Below are positions 7,236 through 15,460 of a stretch of DNA of 64,000 bases, in pieces. The DNA is taken from positions 62,001-126,000 of IMG/VR virus record IMGVR_UViG_3300035698_016797; one strand, given 5' to 3'. The position numbers and the translations under genes are program-made. Each line of letters starts with the position of its first letter. Position 1 is the stretch's first letter. Source of the stretch: a virus. The notes under the pieces were generated by a model. That model saw only the letters and a program-made list of their open reading frames with translations. It did not search any database and was not told the origin of the DNA.

Positions 7236-7685
7236 TTATCCACCATGTCCTGTTGGAGGTTTTCGCCCATCAGGACTGTCTTCTATCTCAACGGCACATT
7301 GAGCATCAATGGCTTCAATATCGTTAAGATCAATGGTTGGATTTGCATTCTGTTGCTGTTGAGGCTTCCCCTCTTCAGCACTACCTTCCTCTTGCTCTTT
7401 TGCAGACGTATTATATTGAACCTGTACCTCTTTGAGAGCATCCTGCAATTCCTGCAACGTAACAATGTTACGACGCAAAAGTACAGTACTAAGCGCGGCG
7501 AGTTGCAGATGTGTCTGGGTCAGCATGTAATGGGTCTGACTAATGAACTGGTCAACGTTGGCCTTCCAGAACTCTTCTCCAAACTTCTGCTCTCCACCTG
7601 CGATACGCTCTTCTGCACTCCTCTCTCTGTCTTCAACCTCAATGGTTTCAATTGGCTGAGCCGATTGTGTGTCATTACTTTCCAT
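7236..7685 (-). CDS. hypothetical acidic coiled-coil protein
   Basis: Unknown 149-residue protein. It has an acidic, disordered N-terminus (residues 1-30), a helical centre (about 35-90, ending in IVTLQELQDALKEVQ) and a low-complexity acidic and glutamine-rich C-terminus. The composition suits a protein-interaction role. AGGAAAG precedes the ATG, and the start lies one base past the previous stop. No family recognised. Confidence 0.6.
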   Translation of the reverse strand: MESNDTQSAQPIETIEVEDRERSAEERIAGGEQKFGEEFWKANVDQFISQTHYMLTQTHLQLAALSTVLLRRNIVTLQELQDALKEVQVQYNTSAKEQEEGSAEEGKPQQQQNANPTIDLNDIEAIDAQCAVEIEDSPDGRKPPTGHGG

Positions 7686-7686
7686 G

Positions 7687-8133
7687 TTACTTTCCTTTTT
7701 GTCCAGGCATCCTAACCTTTTGGTTTACATTTATCTGACTTGTTTCTGTTTGACCCTTTTTGTGTAGTCCAAGCGGATCAGGCTTGTCCGATACGACATC
7801 TACAACAGGTTTCCCTGTCTTTTCGTCCATACGTGCACCGCGAATACCTGCGGCAGCTGCAACGCCTTCCAGACCTGAACGATCTCCATGGTCAACGAAG
7901 TTAACCTTTACAGGTCGTCCATCAACATCTACCAATGTCTGATGTGGATGTAAACTATTGAGAACATCACCAATTCCAGACTTTACAATGGCAGAAGGCT
8001 TAGTCCAAAGACGCCTTGTCTTACCTCCACATTCCGGGCACGCAAAATCATTACGTCCCTTAATGTCATCCATCTTCAAGAATGCACCGCTTACTTTGCC
8101 GCAATCTTTACATTTGAAATCATACAATGGCAT
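7687..8133 (-). CDS. FmdB-like zinc ribbon protein
   Basis: Protein of 148 residues whose first 50 match the FmdB/CxxC_CXXC_SSSS zinc-ribbon family: MPLYDFKC at 1-8, C8/C11 and C32/C35 as metal ligands, and the conserved tail P-E-C-G-G-K-T-R-R. The family is named after a regulator of formamidase genes but is of uncertain function; phage versions are common. The remaining 100 residues contain conserved glycines and charged segments, with no domain recognised. AGGAG seven bases upstream supports the start. It immediately follows the polymerase catalytic gene. Confidence 0.8.
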   Translation of the reverse strand: MPLYDFKCKDCGKVSGAFLKMDDIKGRNDFACPECGGKTRRLWTKPSAIVKSGIGDVLNSLHPHQTLVDVDGRPVKVNFVDHGDRSGLEGVAAAAGIRGARMDEKTGKPVVDVVSDKPDPLGLHKKGQTETSQINVNQKVRMPGQKGK

Positions 8134-8143
8134 TTCTTTTCTC

Positions 8144-10504
8144 CTATATTGTGCTCAACAGTTGCAGATCATTTACTATGAACGACGACCCGCGTCCTAT
8201 TGAACCGTACAGCAGGTAAACCTTACCGATCTCAATCTGTTCTTTCAACGTCGGGTATTTTGATGGAAATATTATTGCATCCATGTCTCTTTGATCTTTC
8301 GATATGGAAAGGAATGCCATTTCCTGACCTTGGGTCTTACCTTTCTTTACTATATGCTCTCTAAAGTCATTTACAATGCCCGCGAGACATAAATCTTCAC
8401 TTTTTCTATTGAACCCCAGACCATCAACTACATCTGCAATATCAGTAGTGGTCTCACTGCGAATGATTTTCTCGAACGGCGTCATAGGAGAGGCGGTAAG
8501 ATATGCATCCGTCATAGTCTTCTCGTCGTCAAGCATCTCTTCGAAAGTCTGATGCTCTTCACTCTCTATCTCATCCAGGTCACACTGTGTAACCTCTTCT
8601 CTCGTGAGTTCTTTACGTAGCTTTGTGCCTTCAGCCTTACGCTTCTGCTGTTTCTTCATCTTGTCTACGATGGGTCTGAGGTAATGATGCTTGGCAATCA
8701 ACACCTCTCTGTCACTGCCGAAGCAATCCAGGGCACCGGCACGAATCATTGAGTCAACAGCTTGACTGTTCAACGTGTTGAAGTCAGTTTCTATGAGGAA
8801 CTCAGCCATGTTGGTATACTTACCTCTGGCCTTGACAACTTCACGAGCCGCGTACGGACTGACGTTCTTAATGAATGCCAAACCGAACTCAATCTTCTCG
8901 CCATCACGAATCTCGAAGAACGCTTCACTCGTCATGATGGAAGGTCTTATCACATCAATCCCGAAGAACCTTGCCTCTTCCACATACATGCCGACCTTAG
9001 AAACCTGTGAACCACCATACTCTCCGTTGAGAAGTTCACACAGGAACTCGATTTTGTAATGAGCTTTCAGATAAGCGGCCTGGAAAGTGATCTTACCATA
9101 AGAAGCGGCATGACTTTTGTTAAAGCTGTACCTCTGTCCCTTCTCAATGTATCCAAACACCATCTCCGCATCTTCTCTTGTTCTTCCCTTACGTTCCATT
9201 GCACGCTCGATGAACGGTTCTTTGATCTCTGCCATCTTCGATGCAATCTTCTTACCGATAGCTTTCCTCAAGTTGTCCGCCTCTGCGAGTGTGAACCCTG
9301 CAAAGTCCTGAGCCGCTCTCATTGCCTGCTCCTGATACACCATGATGCCATAGGTTTCCTTAAGCGCACCCTCAAGAGACTCGTGCATATATTCGACCGG
9401 TTCATCACCTCTTCTTCTGGCAATGAAGGTCTGGGTGGTGCCTGCATCCATGGTTCCGGGACGAATGATTGCATTCATCACAACCACATCCATGAAGTCT
9501 TCCATGCCCATGGTCCTGCAAAAGTCCTGCACATACTTACGCTCAAGCTGAAAGATGCCTGTGGTATGTCCATCGGCAAACAGCTTTAGAGTGAGAGGAT
9601 CGTTGAGATTGATCTTCTCTATATCTATCTTGGGTTTACCATCGAAAGCAAGGTCTCTGTTGATCCTCTGCACTGCCTTATCAATTACAGTCAAGGTGTT
9701 CAAGCCGAGGAAATCCATCTTGAGGAACCCTGTGTCCTCAATGTCATACATGTCCCATTGGGTTATGTATACGTCTTCCTTCTTTGTTCCAGCTTTGAAG
9801 AACAGAGGCATGTATTCAACCACATCCTTTGGTGTAATCAGAACTCCAGCCGGATGTTTGCCCGGTTGACGAACCTTTCCAGAGAGGAAGCCTGCCATCT
9901 GAAAGAGTTCAGGATACAAGGCTTGCTGTTTCTGAAGGAATTCAGAGCCTTCCACCGCATCTTCAAGTGTCCTACAGGACGCAGGGATAGCCTTAGAGAT
10001 GGTGTCACCAACCTGAACGTAGTTGTCTATCTGTTGTGCCCTTGAGACGTCTCTGATGGACGCTTTCGGCCCCATGGAGCCAAATGTGATGATGTGTGCG
10101 ACTCTATCAGCACCGTAGCGGTCGCGAACGTATTCGATAACGCGTTTTCTTTGCTCTTTACAGAAATCCATATCTAAATCTGGCATAGATATACGCTCTG
10201 GATTGAGGAACCTCTCGAACAGTAGGCCGAAGTAGATTGGATCAAGTGTCGTAATGTCCAGTGCATAGCACAAAATACAGCCAGCACCACTACCACGACC
10301 AGGACCAACTGGGATACCTCTCTGCTTAGCCCACGAAATGATGTCTTCAACGATCAAAAAGTAATCACAGAAGTTCATCGACTCTACAACCCCAAGCTCA
10401 TATTCTTTACGCTTTAAGTACTCTTCTGTTGTAGGGATGCCCTTGGCAATCCATCCCTCTTCAACCCTGAATCTTAGATAGTCAAAATTTAGATTGTTAG
10501 ACAT
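8144..10504 (-). CDS. dnaE: DNA polymerase III alpha, catalytic part
   Basis: C-terminal, catalytic half of a bacterial-type family C replicative polymerase, 786 residues. It begins at the thumb/palm junction, then shows VGPGRGSGAG (palm), the two catalytic aspartates in P-D-L-D-M-D-F, and the third in L-K-M-D-F-L-G-L, so the metal-binding triad is intact. Fingers, helix-hairpin-helix and a C-terminal OB-type domain (about 700-786) follow. A TGGAG site eight bases upstream selects the ATG at 10504 over a GTG four codons earlier. The PHP half is encoded separately at 10699-12351, with a 75-residue gene between. Both together match a full DnaE, so the enzyme is probably reconstituted from two chains. 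Confidence 0.93.
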   Translation of the reverse strand: MSNNLNFDYLRFRVEEGWIAKGIPTTEEYLKRKEYELGVVESMNFCDYFLIVEDIISWAKQRGIPVGPGRGSGAGCILCYALDITTLDPIYFGLLFERFLNPERISMPDLDMDFCKEQRKRVIEYVRDRYGADRVAHIITFGSMGPKASIRDVSRAQQIDNYVQVGDTISKAIPASCRTLEDAVEGSEFLQKQQALYPELFQMAGFLSGKVRQPGKHPAGVLITPKDVVEYMPLFFKAGTKKEDVYITQWDMYDIEDTGFLKMDFLGLNTLTVIDKAVQRINRDLAFDGKPKIDIEKINLNDPLTLKLFADGHTTGIFQLERKYVQDFCRTMGMEDFMDVVVMNAIIRPGTMDAGTTQTFIARRRGDEPVEYMHESLEGALKETYGIMVYQEQAMRAAQDFAGFTLAEADNLRKAIGKKIASKMAEIKEPFIERAMERKGRTREDAEMVFGYIEKGQRYSFNKSHAASYGKITFQAAYLKAHYKIEFLCELLNGEYGGSQVSKVGMYVEEARFFGIDVIRPSIMTSEAFFEIRDGEKIEFGLAFIKNVSPYAAREVVKARGKYTNMAEFLIETDFNTLNSQAVDSMIRAGALDCFGSDREVLIAKHHYLRPIVDKMKKQQKRKAEGTKLRKELTREEVTQCDLDEIESEEHQTFEEMLDDEKTMTDAYLTASPMTPFEKIIRSETTTDIADVVDGLGFNRKSEDLCLAGIVNDFREHIVKKGKTQGQEMAFLSISKDQRDMDAIIFPSKYPTLKEQIEIGKVYLLYGSIGRGSSFIVNDLQLLSTI

Positions 10505-10724
10505 TGCCAACTCCACATATAGAAAATTCTCTAGTTAATCTGTAACACACCTCTATCATCAGTGCTTTATTCTGAGACGGAACATCATCCCACGGCACAG
10601 AAGATTCGTCTCTTGTTGAATAACCAAACGATGGGGCAAGAGACTCGTACAAATAGTGAAAGCGTTCAGCCAAATATTCCGGGTAAACGTTTCCAGCCTT
10701 ATTTTTGAATCTTTTTTTGGTCAT
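10497..10724 (-). CDS. small protein between polymerase halves
   Basis: Unknown 75-residue protein encoded between the two parts of the polymerase, overlapping the catalytic gene by eight bases and the PHP gene by 26. It is helical, with the pattern LAERFHYLYESLAPSFGY then VPWDDVPSQNKALM and a C-terminal helix. Similar short sequences with W-x-x-(V/L)-P-x-x-x-(K/R) occur in many uncharacterised phage proteins. It is not an intein or intron endonuclease by any motif I can see. It might bridge the two polymerase chains or be an unrelated insertion. Confidence 0.65.
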   Translation of the reverse strand: MTKKRFKNKAGNVYPEYLAERFHYLYESLAPSFGYSTRDESSVPWDDVPSQNKALMIEVCYRLTREFSICGVGNV

Positions 10725-12351
10725 TTTTCCACCCTATAAATTTGTCATAGTCAGAGGATTGTGTTATGTCAAAACTGGGAAACTTGTACCCTTGAAAGTC
10801 GAGTGCAAAGTCAACCCTATCTGTTATCTCTAATGTAGCGTCTGCCATTTCAGCGGTCAAGCTACCTGTTATCATTTGACCTCTATTCTTAAAGAAGAAG
10901 TCACTTGATGAGAACTCAAGCCCACCACTGTTGCCAGTAGCAACCTTCAGCAAAGTGTTTTGAATAGCGTGGTCTTCTTGCTTTAAGTAGTGACAGTCAT
11001 TAGTCATCACACTCTTAACGCCTTCGTCTTCTGCCATGTTAAGTATCTCTGGGACTAAGTCGTCGTACAAGGGCCAATCAATATGCATTACTTCGTTGTA
11101 AAACCTGTCTCCAAACATTCCTTTCAACATCTGCATGTTAGCTCTGGCCTTATCAATATCACGAGCTTCTTCTGAAAAGTGATATGAAACTGGACTTTTG
11201 TAGCAACCAGACAGTACAATCACACCTTCAGAATGATCCGCAAGCATCTTCTTGTCAATCCTGGGACGATAGTAGAACCCATCTCTCCCGGCAATAGAAC
11301 AGAGCTTCACCAAATTCTGCCAACCCTTCTCTGTCTGAGCAAGCAATACAAGGTGGTAATTACCACGGTTCTCCCGACTTGATGCGTCATCAACGTAGTA
11401 AGCCTCGAACCCATGTATTGGCTTCACTCCTACATCCTTACATGCCTGCTGTTGTTTATAGCATCCAAACATATATCCGTGGTCAGTCAACGCAAATGCT
11501 GGCTGTCCTATGTCGTGAACGTGTTGAGCAATAGCCTCTGGTGACGGAACCCCGTCAAGAAACGAGTATTGTGAGTGAACATGAAGATGAACAAACTCTC
11601 CGTTATCTTCTGGCTTTTCAGGACTATCCTCTTCTATCCACACATGTTTTACCTCGCCCCCATCATCTACGACCTTAAAAGCTTCTGGGTCTGGTCTGGA
11701 AAGTTCTTGTGCCACTACCTTGGCGGCTTCTACTAGCGAAACCTCAGCCTGTTTGTCTTCTTCTTCGAGCTTTTTAGAAAACTCATCAAATGAAACGTGA
11801 TCATAGTCTTCTATTACAATCGGTCGCGTTGCAACATCGTCTTCGAACATTGAGGATGGAACGTATACTGTTTCTGTATCTGTGGATTTATTAAATTCAT
11901 AAACGAGTTCCGTTTTTTTGATTAACTCAACAAAGTTATTAGGAAGATGTGTTGAATGCTTACTCTGAGAATACTTAGCTCCCAACGTGCGAGCCACAGT
12001 TCTTCCGAACTGTTCGGCAGAAACCAATTGTATTACAGAGTTCTTGGGATTAAAAAACACAAACGTCTTCGGCATTAAACCTTCTACGGCAATCCGATCG
12101 GCCAAATAAAAAAAGTATCCCTTCTTACCACCCCTCTTAAGTACAACGGGAATCCTTCTGTGTTCATCCTCGTCTCCAAGATTATAATCTACGATAACCT
12201 CAAAGTGAATACTTTTACCAACCGAAATAAGTCTGTTACCTATCAATCCCATACGGCCAGTAGGTTTGAACGATCCAATATCTGAACCGAAAACGAGGGG
12301 AAGAGTGTGTGACACATACGCATCAATTGTATTTAGATTGAGATCTGCCAT
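10699..12351 (-). CDS. dnaE: DNA polymerase III alpha, PHP part with extension
   Basis: N-terminal half of the split polymerase, 550 residues. A PHP domain occupies about 252-550, with its metal ligands: H-L-H-V-H-S at the start, T-D-H-G, G-F-E-A-Y, and N-D-C-H-Y near the end. PHP domains in bacterial alpha subunits act as proofreading 3'-5' exonuclease or stabilise the polymerase; intact ligands suggest activity. The first 250 residues are unusual, since PHP normally starts at the N-terminus of DnaE; this part has strand-rich segments and a helical acidic linker with no recognised family. AAGGAGT seven bases before the ATG selects 12351. The gene ends just where palm sequence would begin. 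Confidence 0.88.
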   Translation of the reverse strand: MADLNLNTIDAYVSHTLPLVFGSDIGSFKPTGRMGLIGNRLISVGKSIHFEVIVDYNLGDEDEHRRIPVVLKRGGKKGYFFYLADRIAVEGLMPKTFVFFNPKNSVIQLVSAEQFGRTVARTLGAKYSQSKHSTHLPNNFVELIKKTELVYEFNKSTDTETVYVPSSMFEDDVATRPIVIEDYDHVSFDEFSKKLEEEDKQAEVSLVEAAKVVAQELSRPDPEAFKVVDDGGEVKHVWIEEDSPEKPEDNGEFVHLHVHSQYSFLDGVPSPEAIAQHVHDIGQPAFALTDHGYMFGCYKQQQACKDVGVKPIHGFEAYYVDDASSRENRGNYHLVLLAQTEKGWQNLVKLCSIAGRDGFYYRPRIDKKMLADHSEGVIVLSGCYKSPVSYHFSEEARDIDKARANMQMLKGMFGDRFYNEVMHIDWPLYDDLVPEILNMAEDEGVKSVMTNDCHYLKQEDHAIQNTLLKVATGNSGGLEFSSSDFFFKNRGQMITGSLTAEMADATLEITDRVDFALDFQGYKFPSFDITQSSDYDKFIGWKNDQKKIQK

Positions 12352-12377
12352 GCTTAGTACTCCTTTTGTATGCAAGT

Positions 12378-12406
12378 AATGTACGTCGTGTGTTCAAGTA
12401 TATCAA
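12378..12406 (-). promoter_or_regulatory. candidate sigma70-type promoter
   Basis: On the minus strand TTGATA (12401-12406) and TACATT (12378-12383) are separated by 17 bases, upstream of the polymerase gene and its AAGGAGT site. The intergenic region also holds a 14-base sequence (12386-12399) repeated in the intergenic region at 32003-32016. This is a match by eye only. Confidence 0.35.
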
Positions 12407-12428
12407 GTCAGTGTGAAAAAAAAATGCA

Positions 12429-12956
12429 CTACGCAGAGACAGAGGTGGCTTCCCATATAGAAAAAATACGCAAAGCTTCTGGTTTGGTTGGTTGCGGAAG
12501 CAGAAAAGTTTCAAACCCGTAGTTTCCAAACGTATCCTTGTATACCCCTGAGAGTTGTTGCTCTAATATTGGGACGTCAGTTCTGTGTCCACGTATACCT
12601 TCTGGGGCTTCCATGATAACGAACTTACGAGCAACCCTCGTTAGTTGAGGAATGGTAGAATCAAAATCTGACTCTGGGATATGCTCTGGTCCATCTTCCC
12701 ATATGATTACGTCATATGATTTTTGACCACACAACTCCTCTATGTTCCTAACGTCACCCTCTACAACATCTATCTCCAAATGTCTAAGGTCTTGTGCATT
12801 CTTAGGATCAAGCTCCAGCACCGTAGGTTTCCACCTTGCCATTGCAAACAAGTCTAGGAATTCAGTCCACTTAGAAGGAACTGCTCCGATATATAACAGT
12901 GTATCAGAATCAAAAACTTCAGGATAATCTTCTTGTAGTTTATCTAAACATGTCAT
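12429..12956 (-). CDS. class I methyltransferase-like protein
   Basis: Predicted SAM-dependent methyltransferase of 175 residues, last gene of the glycan island in the direction of transcription. A Rossmann-type arrangement is visible: LLYIGAVPSKW (about 28-38, a degenerate glycine motif), VLELDPKN for ribose binding, VVEGDVRNI, then YDVIIWEDGPEH as strand four. The usual G-x-G-x-G is not intact, so activity is uncertain. The ATG overlaps the previous stop (TAATG) and has AAGGAA nine bases upstream; a TTG at 12983 has no ribosome site. Substrate is probably a sugar or small molecule, inferred from the neighbours. Confidence 0.7.
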   Translation of the reverse strand: MTCLDKLQEDYPEVFDSDTLLYIGAVPSKWTEFLDLFAMARWKPTVLELDPKNAQDLRHLEIDVVEGDVRNIEELCGQKSYDVIIWEDGPEHIPESDFDSTIPQLTRVARKFVIMEAPEGIRGHRTDVPILEQQLSGVYKDTFGNYGFETFLLPQPTKPEALRIFSIWEATSVSA

Positions 12957-13531
12957 TACTTTGTATTCCTTATCATGAGCCAACCATTTTCACAAGTCTC
13001 TTCTGGTCTTGTCTTGTTGTTAAAAAATACGTATGGTTTGTTAAGACGATGAGCCTCCTCAATATATCTTTTTGGAGAGTCATAATATCCAAGGTCGTGT
13101 ACAAAAATCAAACCATCAGGTTTAGTTATCCTAAAGATCTCATCTGTCCACTCTCCAGAATGGTGGTGGTCTGCGTCTGAAACGACGACGTCGTACGCAT
13201 TCTCTATTGCAGCATAAACGAATTCTTTCTCGGTAACAGGAGCAATAACTCTTGCTCCAAGAAGGGAGACCTCGTCAATAATCTTAGACATTGCAGGATT
13301 ATTATCATGAAAGTTATCAACAGTAGTAAGAGTTCCACTCACGTTATACTTTAGTGCATACAAAATACACTTTGTAAGATACCCATTCCCAATGCCTAAC
13401 TCTAAAACACTCTCTGGTTTTGCAGACAGGATGGTTCCAAAAAGGAAGACACTGTGACACAGGTCAACAGAAACTTCGTTGTCAGAATCAAATGTCGTTA
13501 TGTATTTCATGTACTCAGTTATATTATTCAT
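12956..13531 (-). CDS. class I SAM-dependent methyltransferase
   Basis: Protein of 191 residues with clear class I methyltransferase motifs: VLELGIGNGYLT (motif I, about 40-51), TTVDNF for the acidic residue after strand two, YDVVVSDADHHH (about 117-128) as the catalytic/metal region, and GLIFVHDLG. The D-A-D-H-H-H stretch is like the family 24/O-methyltransferase type in which the acid groups bind metal. GGAGAGG precedes the ATG, which overlaps the glycosyltransferase gene by eight bases. Methylation of a sugar hydroxyl is a reasonable guess. Confidence 0.82.
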   Translation of the reverse strand: MNNITEYMKYITTFDSDNEVSVDLCHSVFLFGTILSAKPESVLELGIGNGYLTKCILYALKYNVSGTLTTVDNFHDNNPAMSKIIDEVSLLGARVIAPVTEKEFVYAAIENAYDVVVSDADHHHSGEWTDEIFRITKPDGLIFVHDLGYYDSPKRYIEEAHRLNKPYVFFNNKTRPEETCENGWLMIRNTK

Positions 13532-14228
13532 GTAACCTCTCCAAATGTTTAGCGTCAGAAATTATCTGTGCTACTCTATTTCTATGTCCACTATTAAACA
13601 GTCCCGCTCCGGCGTAGTGGATTATGTAAGAATCAAACCTGTCTGCACAACCATTCCACTCTTCTGAAAACATGGTCATGTGATTCCATTTAAAGTCTAA
13701 TTCGTGTACGGTAAAACCCTTACTGTGTATTTGATACCCAAAATGAATATCGTCGTAACCAAAATCCATCCAGTAAGTCCCATCAATTGGCGTAAATATA
13801 TCACGATGACACTTGGATGTCAAGAAAACACCGCTGTTTATATACCCTTGTTTCCATCCAACGTCAGTATATCTGCGCTGAACCTTGTGAATTACATCTC
13901 TACGATGAGAAGCTCTTGATCCAACATCCTCAAAGATGGAACCTATAGTATCTTCTGGAACCTCTTTGAAAATATCTGGACATGCAGGACTGACCAATAG
14001 ATCACAATCTAGTGATAGAATTCTATCATAGTCATCATACAGTTTGTACAGGTCCATTATTCTGTAGTGTGCCCGTGGAGGTCTCTCATTAGTCCACACA
14101 GGAGGAGGGCTATCAAGACAACACAAGTCTGCACCACACTTGTAAGCATAAGCCTTCAGGGTAGGCATGGTGACGGAAGACATCTCTTCTATATTAGAAT
14201 CACAACGAGTGGCTATTAAAAGTTTCAC
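13524..14228 (-). CDS. GT8-like glycosyltransferase
   Basis: Predicted GT-A fold transferase, 234 residues. Key elements are the nucleotide-sugar region at the N-terminus, the D-C-D motif at 74-76 that binds metal and donor, NSGVFLTS (about 131-138), and a late histidine-containing HYAGAG. This set is typical of family 8 (glycogenin/galactosyltransferase type). The start is a GTG that overlaps the previous stop (GTGA), with AAAGG upstream. No membrane segment. The donor is a hexose nucleotide by family analogy; the acceptor is unknown. Confidence 0.8.
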   Translation of the reverse strand: MKLLIATRCDSNIEEMSSVTMPTLKAYAYKCGADLCCLDSPPPVWTNERPPRAHYRIMDLYKLYDDYDRILSLDCDLLVSPACPDIFKEVPEDTIGSIFEDVGSRASHRRDVIHKVQRRYTDVGWKQGYINSGVFLTSKCHRDIFTPIDGTYWMDFGYDDIHFGYQIHSKGFTVHELDFKWNHMTMFSEEWNGCADRFDSYIIHYAGAGLFNSGHRNRVAQIISDAKHLERLHE

Positions 14229-15460
14229 TTTGTTTGCCTTTCACAAAGCAACTCGTCAAACTTGTCAGTCAATCGTTTCTGAGTTGCCTTCAATTGTTCG
14301 TTAGTAAAATGCTCTGTACTCCAAAAGTCATTTGAATACTCGTCGGTGTTTGCCCAGTCAGTGTCAGAAAGACTACTATTATATAACTTACATCCTGGAT
14401 AGGGACATAAGATTGTAAATCCAACAACGTCTGGATCAATTCGTTCAACAAAGGCTTCTGTCATGTCTACATCTTCCTGTGTCTCATTTGGCATACCAAG
14501 AAGAAAGAAGGCTCTACGTTTAACACCCTCCTCTTTTGCCCATTCAAATACCTGGGCTATCTTGTCTGTGGACACACCCTTTCCTATATCTTTCAATATC
14601 TTATCGCTACCACTTTCACATCCTATGTTTACCTGATTACAATTAGCCTTTCTTAGCCATTCAAACATTTCTTTGGTTGCAAAATTAGCATGAATCATAG
14701 CCTCCCACTCAGTATCTATGCCCATATTAATCTTGTATTTACAAAGGTCTATTACATACTGTGCGGAAGAATCAAATGTTGCATCGACAAACTTGAAGTA
14801 TGTTAAATCATACTTTTCAATAGCGATTCTGATTTCATTACACAAATCGTGGATTCCGACCCTTCTAATGGGATTTGATTTAGAGTTGTATCTACCAGAC
14901 ATCTTGCACTCTGAACAAAATGCACACTGTATTGGACACCCTCTATTAGCCTGAAAGCTTGCGGTGCGTTGACCATTCATTGACTCACACAAAGAAATAG
15001 TTCTATCATTTTGAATTAAATCTCTATCTGGAGCATACAGGTCTTCCATAGGAAGCTTGCTTCCATACATTACCTTGCTGCGATTTCCATATAATATATG
15101 CAGAAACGCATCCTCTCCCTCTCCTATTACAATCTGGTCAACCCCATCCTGTAAACACTTCTTTCCCATGGCAGTTGTGTGCCAACCTCCAAATACGCAG
15201 TGAACCTTAGGATTGATAGCCTTTATCCTTAGAGACATTGCAACTGCGCGATCAAACGTAGGAGAAGTTGTACTGAACCCTACTATGTCAGACTTTGCCG
15301 CTTCTTGCACTATATAGTCTGCATCATCGAACGTCTCTTGAAAGAAGTTCATTGTAAAAGGCTTGCTATAGTAACTCATCTTGCAATATGAGGCTATGTA
15401 TCCTATGCCGAGAGCTTCCCAAACATTATGATAATATGGTTGTATAAATGTTACTTTCAT
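14225..15460 (-). CDS. B12-binding-type radical SAM enzyme
   Basis: Protein of 411 residues with two domains. Residues 1-130 resemble the cobalamin-binding fold of class B radical SAM proteins, including VHCVFGGWHTT (87-97) and IGEGEDAF, although the D-x-H-x-x-G signature for lower-axial histidine is not visible. Residues about 165-390 are the radical SAM barrel, with C175, C179 and C182 in the canonical C-x3-C-x2-C motif for the 4Fe-4S cluster. Such enzymes methylate or rearrange unreactive carbons. The start overlaps the aminotransferase stop (ATGA), so they are co-translated; modification of the same sugar or nucleotide is likely but inferred. Confidence 0.88.
   Translation of the reverse strand: MKVTFIQPYYHNVWEALGIGYIASYCKMSYYSKPFTMNFFQETFDDADYIVQEAAKSDIVGFSTTSPTFDRAVAMSLRIKAINPKVHCVFGGWHTTAMGKKCLQDGVDQIVIGEGEDAFLHILYGNRSKVMYGSKLPMEDLYAPDRDLIQNDRTISLCESMNGQRTASFQANRGCPIQCAFCSECKMSGRYNSKSNPIRRVGIHDLCNEIRIAIEKYDLTYFKFVDATFDSSAQYVIDLCKYKINMGIDTEWEAMIHANFATKEMFEWLRKANCNQVNIGCESGSDKILKDIGKGVSTDKIAQVFEWAKEEGVKRRAFFLLGMPNETQEDVDMTEAFVERIDPDVVGFTILCPYPGCKLYNSSLSDTDWANTDEYSNDFWSTEHFTNEQLKATQKRLTDKFDELLCERQTK

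Noticed and set aside
10497-10724. Split-intein or intron explanation for the divided polymerase
   Set aside because: The halves end without intein splicing motifs, and the inserted gene has no endonuclease motif; both halves have their own ribosome sites.
12376-12428. Terminator after the last glycan-island gene
   Set aside because: A run of T follows the stop on the minus strand, but only a three-pair stem precedes it, too weak to call.
12957-12983. Upstream TTG start for the methyltransferase at 12429
   Set aside because: No ribosome site; the ATG at 12956 has AAGGAA and overlaps the previous stop in the pattern of the island.
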